A stretch of DNA of 6,145 nt from Pseudomonas sp. PGPPP3 (GCA_002256055.1 NKIE01000175.1:1-6145), one strand, 5' to 3'; shown: positions 1 to 5,301, counted from the first letter of the stretch. Notes: generated from the letters alone by a model not told the origin. Program-made: numbers and translations.

Positions 1-616
1 CGACCAACGAAACACACGGCACAGAGACCCGCACGTCCTGGCTGATCAATGTCCAAAATGGGTTGTATATGCCCGGCTGATCCAGCAAACGGAACGCCTC
101 ACAGCCATAGCGCCAGAGGCCGTCCAGATGGGGCACAAGAGCTGCGTAGGTGTGACCGCCAATGGTGCCGCCGGTATGGACGTTTTGAGAGCCCAGGGTG
201 AACTGCTGGACTACTGAATGATGAAAGCGCAGCTCCAGGCGGGTTACCGGCAGGGCTGGGTCATAATTGCACTCGTCAGTGTCATCAAACGGGTTATCAG
301 TCAGGCGCCAGACCTTTTCCCAATAGTCGAGTTTGTCCGTTGCGCGGGCTTGGGCCGTCTTGTCGTAGATGCACAGTTGCAGACCGCTGGCAGAACCGAA
401 CATGGCAGTTTCACCGCGACCATAGGTCGAGCACTTAGTCGCCCACTCGATTTCACTGATCCCGTGAACGTTACGCTGAGCGCGGGCGCGGCAGTGCATG
501 CGTGCTGCAATGTCGTCAGGAGGTGTCCAGCCTTGCACGTCTAAGGCGAGGTGAACGGCGCACTGGTTACAGTACTGCCGTTGCGAAGTAATCCATGAGC
601 TTTTGCAGCTCGCCAT
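1..616 (-). CDS. Replication initiator, C-terminal part in shifted frame; 3' end outside window
   Basis: This frame encodes the middle and C-terminal part of a phage replication initiator, which would nick the double-stranded form to start rolling-circle replication. Visible blocks are a CAVHLALDVQGW segment, then LCIYDKTAQA followed by a tryptophan-containing stretch and LPVTRLELRFHHS. The YDK and R.E.RF pattern resembles the Rep_trans-type initiators; that family call is from memory and inference. The first ATG of the frame is at 616, but it has no convincing Shine-Dalgarno sequence, and the first ten or so codons do not look like part of the protein. The simplest reading is that residues from about position 568 downward continue the upstream 146-codon frame after a one-base shift. 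The gene position, last after zot, matches the Rep gene of Pf phages (PA0727 in Pf4). No stop is reached before base 1. Confidence 0.75.
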   Translation of the reverse strand, partial: MASCKSSWITSQRQYCNQCAVHLALDVQGWTPPDDIAARMHCRARAQRNVHGISEIEWATKCSTYGRGETAMFGSASGLQLCIYDKTAQARATDKLDYWEKVWRLTDNPFDDTDECNYDPALPVTRLELRFHHSVVQQFTLGSQNVHTGGTIGGHTYAALVPHLDGLWRYGCEAFRLLDQPGIYNPFWTLISQDVRVSVPCVSLV

Positions 617-1007
617 GGGAGCGACATTCGATGGCGTGCGGCGAAACTTCAATTTTCAGGTGTGGGCCGTGGGAGTCGGCTTTGGCGTTGAAGTTTTTAA
701 TCAGCAGGATGATGCCGAGGTCAGCATTCTGCAGTTTGTACTGGTAGCCAGAGTCACGCCCTACGCGTCCCTTGTGCCAAATTTCGCCAGCAAACTCGAC
801 GAAGCCTTGGTCTTCAAACATCGGCAAAACGTCAGGCCGCAACATGCCCCGATAATGCTGGCGCACCGTGTCAACGCCACAGCGCAAAATGCGAACGCCT
901 GACAGGTCGGTGAATTTCAACGAGCTGGTATCAAAGAAAAGACGACTACGAACGTCTTCTTCAAACGTCAGGGGTTTAACGCGTAGCTGATGCTTTGGCT
1001 TTGCCAT
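567..1007 (-). CDS. Replication initiator, N-terminal part, ends at an apparent frameshift
   Basis: A 146-codon frame starting MAKPKHQLRVKPLTFEED. The start is well supported: AAGGAG lies 8 nt before the ATG. It reads as the N-terminal domain of the initiator encoded in the next frame. Features are an FFDTSSLKF segment, GVDTVRQHYRG, a GYQYKL stretch, and HLKIEVSPHAIE followed by a helix-like ELQKLMDYFATAVL. The frame then stops at TAA (569-567). Skipping one base at that stop joins FATAVL directly to NQCAVHLALDVQGW, which reads smoothly. It could be a disrupted gene, a sequencing or assembly error, a programmed +1 shift, or, less likely, a separate protein overlapping the downstream frame by 50 bases. 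It follows the duplicated small membrane genes after a 57-base gap. Confidence 0.75.
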   Translation of the reverse strand: MAKPKHQLRVKPLTFEEDVRSRLFFDTSSLKFTDLSGVRILRCGVDTVRQHYRGMLRPDVLPMFEDQGFVEFAGEIWHKGRVGRDSGYQYKLQNADLGIILLIKNFNAKADSHGPHLKIEVSPHAIECRSHGELQKLMDYFATAVL

Positions 1008-1064
1008 TTCAAATACTCCTTACTGCAACGAATTGACACTCTGCTATTCGGTTTATATGACGTG

Positions 1065-1229
1065 TTACAGGGACGTCAGCGGACGGGCCGCGCCCGCGCT
1101 CGCAGGCTCGCGCACAGGCGCAAGGCCCGCCGCAAACTGGTCAAGCTGATAAGCCCACCAGATATCCGTCACAGCCATGCCCAGCAGGAAGCCGAACGCT
1201 AGAACGGCGCAAAATTGGTTCTTAGTCAT
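1065..1229 (-). CDS. Small membrane protein, second copy of a tandem pair
   Basis: A 54-residue protein beginning MTKNQFCAVLAFGFLLG. Residues about 6-28 form one hydrophobic, probably membrane-spanning segment, followed by a conserved AYQLDQFAAGL stretch and an Ala/Pro-rich tail. It is a paralogue of the gene just upstream: 16 of the first 17 residues are identical. I chose the start at 1229 because a GAGG motif is conserved 8 nt upstream in both copies; an ATG two codons earlier (1235) is also possible. The start overlaps the TAA stop of the first copy. Its function is unknown. It sits between the assembly ATPase and Rep, so it may act in the inner membrane in assembly, as a pXI-like partner, or in superinfection immunity; these are guesses. 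Confidence 0.7.
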   Translation of the reverse strand: MTKNQFCAVLAFGFLLGMAVTDIWWAYQLDQFAAGLAPVREPASAGAARPLTSL

Positions 1230-1414
1230 GGTCATGGCCTCGATGTGTTTTCAGCGATTCACCGACGCTGGCGGGCGCGCGCGGATGCAGAAGCCGAGCC
1301 GCGAGTTGATCGACCTGATAGGACCAACAGAAGGCCATCGCGGTGACGCCTAGGAGGAAGCCGAACGCCAGGACGGTGCAGAATTGGTTCTTAGTCATCG
1401 CCAAGGCCTCGATG
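1179..1414 (-). repeat. Tandem duplication, 169-bp period, spanning the zot end and small membrane gene
   Basis: Two copies of a conserved block, 1414-1348 and 1245-1179, lie 169 bases apart in the same orientation. Each starts with the identical ten bases CATCGAGGCC and runs through the first 17 codons of a small membrane gene. Across those 17 codons 45 of 51 bases match, by hand count, and five of the six differences are synonymous. Similarity fades further into the genes. The upstream edge lies inside the last codons of zot in one copy and inside the tail of the first small gene in the other. Each tail was therefore probably re-used as spacer when the segment duplicated. Confidence 0.8.
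1222..1398 (-). CDS. Small membrane protein, first copy of a tandem pair
   Basis: A 58-residue protein beginning MTKNQFCTVLAFGFLLG, with one hydrophobic segment at about residues 6-27. That is followed by SYQVDQLAARLLHP and a hydrophilic tail ending in HRGHDHD. Its ATG overlaps the TGA stop of the zot gene as ATGA, and GAGG lies 8 nt upstream, so it is probably translationally coupled to the assembly ATPase. It is closely related to the next gene downstream; the differences in the conserved block are almost all synonymous, which suggests both proteins are kept under selection. There is no cleavable signal sequence with a clear cleavage site, so an uncleaved inner-membrane anchor is likely. 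I recognise no family and can assign no function beyond phage membrane protein. Confidence 0.75.
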   Translation of the reverse strand: MTKNQFCTVLAFGFLLGVTAMAFCWSYQVDQLAARLLHPRAPASVGESLKTHRGHDHD

Positions 1415-2552
1415 CGTATTCAGAGTCAGGAACAATCGTGAGCGCTTCGCTGCGTGGCTTGGCGGGCGCCTCGGTGAGTTGTTCGGGGGTGCGTTCGGCA
1501 CGGTTGCCTTCAATCTCAGGCGGGCGGCGATCCTCTATCGCAGGATCAAACCGCCCGTACTCCACCGAGTTTTTGCAGAACGAAAACGAGGTTTTGTGCC
1601 AGGTGCCTTGCTGGGTGTAGCACTCGCAGATGTAGGACTTTTCGCCGGCGGTGATGACCCGATAACGCCGAGCGTTGCGCTCGATGTAGCCGGGATCAGA
1701 GGAAATCATGCAGGACAACCGCGGGTAGGTTTTCGGCTTGGTCAGGCTGTCGTAGATAGGTGCAGAGCTGGGCAAGTCAGGAATGCGCGGGGTACGAAGC
1801 GCCACGTACTCGGCGGCGCCGATTTGCTTGCCGGTTTTGCCGGTGGCCTCTTCGGGCGGCACCACGGCAGGCAGGTAGCTCGACGCTTTGCCGGCCACCT
1901 CTTTGGCGGCCTCAACAGTCTTGTCCCCGTTAAAGCTGTCCATGGCCCGGTAAATCATGAAGATGATGAATACCACCAGCACCGGGATGATCAGCAGCTT
2001 GCCCGGTGGCTTGAACTTGAAGTGGTGTTCTACCGCCGAGTCATAGACGCCGAAGAATTTGGAATCCAGCTTGATGAAGCTGTGGGAGGAATCCTTGAGC
2101 GCAGATTGCTTGTCGACGTCGATGCACTTTTCCGCCTCGTAGCGGGAGAGCTTTTTACCGCCGAAGATCCGCAGCACATAGATGTGTTTGTTGCACAGCT
2201 TGCGGATGTGGGCGTCGAGGAAGCTGGCGTGTTGGGTGACTAGATGCACCTCTAGCCCATCGTGGCGCATGGTTTCGAATTCTGAGCAGTACTGTGGCAC
2301 CGCCTTGCGTGGATCTCGCACACCGAAAAACCGTTGGGCCTCATCGATCAGGACGATGGAGTTATCCGGCAGCTCATACCACTTGTGCGGATCTTCGAAG
2401 GCGTACCACTGCGCTTTCAAGCGCTCAGGTTTAAGCCCGTTGACGTTGTGGTAGTACACGGGCCGGCCTTCGGCTTTGGCCTTGCCGTCGATTTCCTTGA
2501 TGGCGTTGAGGGTCTTGCCATGACCCATTAACCCGGTGCGAAAAACCAGCAT
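1395..2552 (-). CDS. zot: Zot-domain assembly ATPase (pI-like)
   Basis: A 385-residue homologue of filamentous phage pI/Zot, the inner-membrane ATPase that drives extrusion by replacing the ssDNA-binding protein with coat subunits. The N-terminal cytoplasmic domain has a Walker A loop, GLMGHGKT (residues 7-14), directly after the first strand as usual for Zot, and a Walker B strand, IVLIDEAQ (about 66-73). A VTQHASFLDAHIR segment follows at about 105-117. One transmembrane segment lies at about residues 185-202 (LLIIPVLVVFIIFMIY). The rest is predicted periplasmic, with a cluster of four cysteines in the C-terminal third (in CMISSD, ICECY and SFCKN) that could form disulphides. AAGGGG overlapping the stop of the preceding gene serves as its ribosome-binding site. 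The order gVI-like then zot matches the VI-I order of inoviruses. It corresponds to PA0726 of Pf4 by position. Confidence 0.95.
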   Translation of the reverse strand: MLVFRTGLMGHGKTLNAIKEIDGKAKAEGRPVYYHNVNGLKPERLKAQWYAFEDPHKWYELPDNSIVLIDEAQRFFGVRDPRKAVPQYCSEFETMRHDGLEVHLVTQHASFLDAHIRKLCNKHIYVLRIFGGKKLSRYEAEKCIDVDKQSALKDSSHSFIKLDSKFFGVYDSAVEHHFKFKPPGKLLIIPVLVVFIIFMIYRAMDSFNGDKTVEAAKEVAGKASSYLPAVVPPEEATGKTGKQIGAAEYVALRTPRIPDLPSSAPIYDSLTKPKTYPRLSCMISSDPGYIERNARRYRVITAGEKSYICECYTQQGTWHKTSFSFCKNSVEYGRFDPAIEDRRPPEIEGNRAERTPEQLTEAPAKPRSEALTIVPDSEYASRPWR

Positions 2553-2563
2553 GCAAAACCCCT

Positions 2564-2899
2564 TTAAGCCTCAATCGAGCCTTGGCCGCTTGGGTTGGGT
2601 TTACGCCATACCGGGTTGCGTCGAATGTCCGCCGCTTTATCAATGCCGGCCAAGATCAGGCGCGTGGTGACAGCGGCCAGGATGATGTTCACGGCAATAT
2701 CAACCTTGAGCAGTCCAAGGATGTGTTGCACCAGGACAGGCGCGGTCACGAAGTTGGCGAGGATGTAGTTTTTCAGCTCATCCACCACAAAGTTGATGCC
2801 CACATAGCTGACGGCACCGACACCCACATAACGCATGGCGGTAGTAACCAAACGGCCCACGATTTCGAACAGGGTTGAAGCCAAGAGCGCCCACCACAT
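2564..2899 (-). CDS. Minor coat protein, DUF2523 family (pVI-like)
   Basis: A 111-residue, very hydrophobic protein starting MWWALLASTLFEIVGRL. It has three likely membrane segments, at about residues 3-20, 24-40 and 66-86, with an amphipathic stretch between, and a basic, proline-rich C-terminal tail (RRNPVWRKPNPSG). This length and layout fit the DUF2523 minor coat proteins of Pf-type phages (PA0725 position), the counterpart of Ff pVI, which together with pIII caps the virion end released last. The ATG follows the CoaA stop by only one base, and GGAGG lies upstream within the CoaA 3' end, so the two are probably co-translated. It is followed by zot after 11 bases. The family call rests on hydropathy, length and gene order. 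Confidence 0.85.
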   Translation of the reverse strand: MWWALLASTLFEIVGRLVTTAMRYVGVGAVSYVGINFVVDELKNYILANFVTAPVLVQHILGLLKVDIAVNIILAAVTTRLILAGIDKAADIRRNPVWRKPNPSGQGSIEA

Positions 2900-2900
2900 A

Positions 2901-3986
2901 TCAGGAACCTCCTACGGATTTGCCGATGTAGACGGCTGCAAACAGGCTTGCCAGGGTCACCACCAGCCAGGACATGGAGGTGGCGAAGTTGCAGAAGTAG
3001 TCATTCTTAAAAGCGAACTGCCGGCCCCATACGGTGAAGGTCTGCGCAGGCGGACAACTGGATGGCAGGAAGCGGGCATGGCCCGACAGCAAGGAGGCGA
3101 TTTGCACTTCCTTCTCTTCGATATCGCCATCAGGGTCTTTCAGGGTTTCGGCAACGCCGGACTTGGCTAACACGGGATCAAGGCCGCGCTCGGATTCACA
3201 GCGCTGGATTTTCTGCAGCTGGACCATGGCGCAGCCGACTGAATCCCCGGAGCAGACGAAGGGATCTTTGCAGCCCAGGCCACCAGCGGTGCCGGTATTG
3301 CCGCCTGTGTCTCCACCGCCGGTATCGCCGCCACCCGTGCAACCTGGGCCGGTCGGTTCAGCAATGCAGGGATCAACAGGCGGAACGGCTGCGCAGTCAG
3401 TGCCGGTCAGAACGGTGCCAGCAGGACACTTACTCACATCGGGCGGCGGTGGCGCGTCATTGGTGGCGCAGGCTTCGCCCGTGCGCTTGGCGTTGTAGTC
3501 GCAGTGGATAAAAACCGGACTTTGCTCGTTCACGGCAAAGCAGCTATCGACGGAAACATATTCCGCCATGCAGCCAGAGACGCAGACCGGCCACGGCGGG
3601 ATAGAGGCATTAGCCGGATTGACGTTGTTAGGGAAAGAGGTGTCGCGGGGGCCAAGAGGCCAGGAAACACTGGTTGATTCACCGGCCGCACAAGTGCCTA
3701 CGTAAACCGGCGTTTGGCCACTCACTTCGGGATAGGAAACGCCCGTCTTTACGTTGGTGGCGGAATAGAAACACTGGTTGTTCTTGTAGAAGACAAAGGC
3801 CGTAATGTTCCAAGAATCATTGATTCGGGCATTGGTGAGGTCGGCGCAGCCTTGCTCAATGCTGGTGTAGAAAACCGTGCGGGCATGGGTGTAGGCGTAT
3901 TTAGTTTCGTTAGCCGCCCAGGTATTAGCGAACGGACAGCAGCAGAGCGCCAAGAGCAACAGTGATGACAATGAGCGCATACGCAT
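2901..3986 (-). CDS. coaA: Adsorption/minor coat protein CoaA (pIII-like)
   Basis: A 361-residue secreted, membrane-anchored virion tip protein that would bind the host receptor and end assembly. It begins MRMRSLSSLLLLALCCC, a signal peptide probably cleaved after residue 24 (NTWA/ANET). A cysteine-rich outer region follows. Next come a proline-rich stretch (PPPPD, about 179-183), a CPAG.VLTGTDC module (187-198), a glycine/threonine linker with GGGDT repeats (about 217-237), a second cysteine-rich domain, and one C-terminal transmembrane segment at about 339-355 ending KSVGGS. This multi-domain layout, Gly-rich linker and C-terminal anchor are those of inovirus pIII; Pf1/Pf4 CoaA is somewhat longer. 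The frame is open to 4112, but that part crosses the terminator, so I start at the ATG before the signal peptide; an ATG two codons later (3980) is possible. The ribosome-binding site is weak (GGGGA), so coupling to the nested small frame is possible. Confidence 0.9.
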   Translation of the reverse strand: MRMRSLSSLLLLALCCCPFANTWAANETKYAYTHARTVFYTSIEQGCADLTNARINDSWNITAFVFYKNNQCFYSATNVKTGVSYPEVSGQTPVYVGTCAAGESTSVSWPLGPRDTSFPNNVNPANASIPPWPVCVSGCMAEYVSVDSCFAVNEQSPVFIHCDYNAKRTGEACATNDAPPPPDVSKCPAGTVLTGTDCAAVPPVDPCIAEPTGPGCTGGGDTGGGDTGGNTGTAGGLGCKDPFVCSGDSVGCAMVQLQKIQRCESERGLDPVLAKSGVAETLKDPDGDIEEKEVQIASLLSGHARFLPSSCPPAQTFTVWGRQFAFKNDYFCNFATSMSWLVVTLASLFAAVYIGKSVGGS

Positions 3987-4002
3987 TTGGATCAATCCCC
4001 AT
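3925..4002 (-). CDS. Possible 25-residue hydrophobic microprotein overlapping the coaA start
   Basis: A tiny frame beginning MGIDPNAYALIVITVALG and ending in SVR, with an uninterrupted hydrophobic segment from about residue 8 to 23 and a single terminal arginine. It lies between the terminator and coaA and overlaps the coaA signal-peptide region in another frame. GGAG stands 8 nt before its ATG, a better ribosome-binding site than coaA itself has. It has the size and topology of a small inovirus virion or inner-membrane protein. The caution is that an out-of-frame reading of a leucine-rich signal peptide is often hydrophobic by chance. No family is recognised. Confidence 0.4.
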   Translation of the reverse strand: MGIDPNAYALIVITVALGALLLSVR

Positions 4003-4017
4003 GGTTCGTGCTCCAGT

Positions 4018-4049
4018 AAAAAAGCCCGGACGTGCGCACATCCGGGCTT
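4018..4049 (-). terminator. Strong intrinsic terminator between coaB and coaA
   Basis: On the minus strand a 9-bp stem (AAGCCCGGA paired with TCCGGGCTT) is followed by a run of six T. The 10-base loop contains the self-complementary GTGCGCAC, so the hairpin can fold further. It lies 11 bases after the major coat stop. Inoviruses place their main terminator after gene VIII, so that the coat transcript is abundant and downstream genes are expressed at a lower level. Confidence 0.92.
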
Positions 4050-4059
4050 GGGTTTGCAG

Positions 4060-4272
4060 TTACAGAACGCGGCGCAGCCACTTGACGGTGGCGACCAACA
4101 CCAGCACCGCAAACACGGCCATGCCGACGTTCTGAATCGGGGTTTCGGACGCAGTGATCGCGGTGGTGGCAGCGGTCACGTCGAGGCCGGCGGCGAAGGA
4201 CGAAGCCGATGCAGCGACAGCGCCAACAGCGACACCGCCACGGGCCAACAGGAGGGACATTTTTTTGCTCAT
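4060..4272 (-). CDS. coaB: Major coat protein precursor CoaB (pVIII-like)
   Basis: A 70-residue precursor of the subunit that forms the virion tube. It begins MSKKMSLLLARGG, a basic then hydrophobic signal peptide with a likely signal peptidase site near residues 26-28 (ASSFA/AGLDV), giving a mature protein of about 43 residues. The mature part has a short acidic N-terminal region (one Asp, one Glu), a hydrophobic core (VGMAVFAVLVLVATV) and a basic C-terminus (KWLRRVL) that would face the packaged DNA. This acidic-hydrophobic-basic plan and size are diagnostic of inovirus major coat proteins (Pf1 mature CoaB is 46 residues). GAGGT lies 8 nt before the ATG. A strong terminator follows at once, as expected for a highly expressed coat gene. 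Confidence 0.93.
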   Translation of the reverse strand: MSKKMSLLLARGGVAVGAVAASASSFAAGLDVTAATTAITASETPIQNVGMAVFAVLVLVATVKWLRRVL

Positions 4273-4283
4273 GGTTTGTTACC

Positions 4284-4484
4284 TCATAGGACTTTGCGGA
4301 GAACGAGCACCGTAAACACGCAGACAAAGAGCCCCAATGTGGCCTCGGTCAGTGCGTTGACTTGCTCGGGGGTTAAGCTGGAATACCCAGCTATTTCGGT
4401 TTCCGTGACGGACACCAGGGCACCCGTGCAGCTGATGCCGTTGTCGATTTGCCATTGCCCGTCACAGGCGAGATAGGTTTTCAC
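4284..4484 (-). CDS. Coat-like small membrane protein in the gIX slot
   Basis: A 66-residue protein starting with GTG (VKTYLACDGQWQIDNG). The start is supported by GGAG 6 nt upstream and by a GTGA overlap with the stop of the 31-codon gene before it. The frame extends to a GTG at 4526, but that has no ribosome-binding site. The N-terminal half is polar with two cysteines; the C-terminal half has SLTPEQVNALTEATLG leading into a membrane segment and the ending TVLVLRKVL. The last ten residues resemble those of the major coat (TVKWLRRVL), so it may pack like a coat subunit with its basic end on DNA. It has no signal peptide, like Ff pVII and pIX. Position just before coaB and the coat-like tail suggest a minor virion protein; I recognise no named family. 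Confidence 0.75.
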   Translation of the reverse strand: MKTYLACDGQWQIDNGISCTGALVSVTETEIAGYSSLTPEQVNALTEATLGLFVCVFTVLVLRKVL

Positions 4485-4576
4485 AGCGGACTCCGGCACC
4501 GAGGACAGGCCGCAATCAGCAGCCACAGGCGACTAGGCGCCGAGTCGTGGCAGTGGTTGCAGTAGATGAAGACCAT
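4481..4576 (-). CDS. 31-residue four-cysteine microprotein in the gVII slot
   Basis: A very short frame beginning MVFIYCNHCHDSAPSRL, with a CxxC pair at residues 6-9 and a second at about 24-27 (CPRC), separated by a hydrophobic LWLLIAA stretch. The pattern CNHC-x14-CPRC is that of a minimal zinc ribbon. It starts 20 bases after the ssDNA-binding protein stop and its TGA overlaps the GTG of the next gene, so it fits tightly into the operon. The ribosome-binding site is weak. In Pf4 the same interval holds two small genes (PA0721, PA0722); I cannot say that this is a homologue of either. It could instead be a virion microprotein, with the hydrophobic centre crossing the membrane. Confidence 0.6.
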   Translation of the reverse strand: MVFIYCNHCHDSAPSRLWLLIAACPRCRSPL

Positions 4577-4596
4577 GCCGAAGCCCGCCCGAGGTC

Positions 4597-4944
4597 TTAG
4601 GCTTTAGGCGGCTGGGTAGCCGCAGGAGCCGGGGCAGGGGTCGTTGCTGGGCGGGAGGCCGGCTTGTTCACCGCCTCGATGTGTAGCGCTACGTTCTTGC
4701 CCTTGTTCTGACCGCCGCGCTCGACTTCAAAGGTGATACGCACCATTTCCATGGGTTCGAAATGGGCGCCAGCAGCGAACACCTCTTCGCCCACTGCGTC
4801 ATCAATGGCCATGCTGATGATCGACAGGCCGTTGTCGGTTACACAGTCGGGTTCATCGCCGTAGAACAGCTTGTAGTAAGTCTTGCCCTCTACTGGGGTG
4901 CGTTGGGTGCCAAGGAACGGAACTTCCATTACTGAACGGGCCAT
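4597..4944 (-). CDS. Probable ssDNA-binding protein (gV-like)
   Basis: A 115-residue soluble protein starting MARSVMEVPFLGTQRTP. Residues 1-92 alternate short hydrophobic and charged stretches, consistent with a small beta-barrel, and include YYKLFYGD (23-30), aromatics that could stack on bases, and VRITFEVERGGQNKGKN (68-84), with a basic loop. The tail from about residue 93 is low-complexity Pro/Ala/Thr (PATTPAPAPAATQPPKA), like the flexible tails of many SSBs. It stands first in the V-VII-IX-VIII order, the position of the Pf1 helix-destabilising protein (PA0720 in Pf4, which is longer). Its job would be to coat new viral strands before Zot-driven extrusion. AGAGG lies 7 nt before the ATG. 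The assignment rests mostly on position and general properties, not on a motif. Confidence 0.7.
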   Translation of the reverse strand: MARSVMEVPFLGTQRTPVEGKTYYKLFYGDEPDCVTDNGLSIISMAIDDAVGEEVFAAGAHFEPMEMVRITFEVERGGQNKGKNVALHIEAVNKPASRPATTPAPAPAATQPPKA

Positions 4945-5100
4945 GTTGTTGCCTCTCTGAGTTGCGCTTAAGTGCGCGGTTTTGCCTTTTTTCGAGCTGA
5001 GTTTTCCCGCACTGGAAAACGGTTAGTTTTTCCAATGGGCTTTGCTTGGCTTGAAGCGGCTTTGGGTTATGTCGCGGTTATTGCGTTGTCAGTTGGGTTT
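4945..5100 (-). promoter_or_regulatory. Leader between the small membrane gene and the SSB gene, with repeated TTTTCC/GGAAAA arms
   Basis: This 156-base gap contains three related 7-base arms: GTTTTCC (5001-5007), GGAAAAC (5014-5020) and TTTTCCA (5028-5034). The first two form a perfect hairpin with a 6-base loop; the middle one can also pair with the third. A smaller GCGC/GCGC stem with a six-base loop (4964-4977) lies just before the SSB ribosome-binding site. A weak promoter-like pair on the minus strand, CTGACA (5092-5087) and CATAAC (5071-5066), has a short 15-base spacer, so I do not rely on it. The gap could hold the promoter of the virion block and an operator, or a site bound by the SSB. 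Confidence 0.45.
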
Positions 5101-5301
5101 TCACACCAAGGGCCGGGCCCTTGTCATCCCCCGCCTTCGCCGTGGAGCGCGGGGCGGTAAAGATGCCCCACGCTCCCCAGCGCAGGCCGTCATGGAGCGT
5201 GCACGACCAATGGGGTCGGGCTGTTTGGAGGGCGAAGGTTTTGTCAGCCAGCAGACCAGCCAGTACAGGACGATCAGCAGGGCGAAGAAATTAAGCGTCA
5301 T
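5101..5301 (-). CDS. Small single-pass membrane protein, Arg-rich tail
   Basis: A 66-residue protein starting MTLNFFALLIVLYWLVCWL. Residues about 3-20 form one membrane segment, followed by KPSPSKQPDP and then a tail rich in arginine (RAPRRRRG), proline and alanine. GGGAG lies 7 nt before the ATG, and the start overlaps the end of the preceding cysteine-rich gene by 11 bases. The N-terminal anchor is convincing. The tail is encoded by the strongly structured, very GC-rich DNA discussed separately, so its composition may reflect DNA-level constraint more than protein function. The position between the regulatory block and the SSB gene fits the small unknown genes PA0718/PA0719 of Pf4. Function unknown. 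Confidence 0.6.
   Translation of the reverse strand: MTLNFFALLIVLYWLVCWLTKPSPSKQPDPIGRARSMTACAGERGASLPPRAPRRRRGMTRARPLV
5107..5218. repeat. Cluster of inverted repeats, candidate origin or packaging structure
   Basis: Several strong folds lie side by side. There is a 17-base palindrome with 8-base arms around one base (CAAGGGCC-G-GGCCCTTG, 5107-5123). A 12-base stem with one mismatch joins GGAGCGCGGGGC (5144-5155) to GCCCCACGCTCC (5165-5176) across a 9-base loop. A perfect CGTGCACG palindrome lies at 5198-5205, and a 5-base stem CGACC/GGTCG at 5204-5218. TGGAGCG also occurs as a direct repeat at 5143 and 5193. None is followed by a T run, so they are not ordinary intrinsic terminators. In a single-stranded genome such hairpins can serve as a complementary-strand origin or packaging signal; this is inference. 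Confidence 0.6.

Noticed and set aside
218..544. Plus-strand 108-codon frame and minus 69-codon frame in the same stretch
   Set aside because: Both overlap the Rep-like coding frame that runs from 616 off the left edge and have no motifs or start signals.
1479..2243. Long plus-strand frame of 254 codons
   Set aside because: It lies wholly antisense to the Zot gene, which has clear Walker motifs; the frame is open because of GC-rich codon bias and shows no recognisable motif.
3290..3345. Short tandem repeat as a possible CRISPR or minisatellite
   Set aside because: It is simply the coding repeat for the GGGDT linker of CoaA.
3034..3511. Two overlapping plus-strand frames
   Set aside because: They are antisense to the Gly- and Cys-rich part of coaA and owe their Pro/Ser/Arg repeats to the complementary GGGDT-type linker.
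3987..4112. Upstream extension of the coaA frame
   Set aside because: It crosses the intrinsic terminator and precedes a normal signal peptide, so translation should start at 3986 or 3980.
4485..4526. Upstream GTG start giving an 80-residue version of the coat-like protein
   Set aside because: It has no Shine-Dalgarno sequence and overlaps the 31-codon gene; the GTG at 4484 has GGAG at the right distance and a GTGA overlap.
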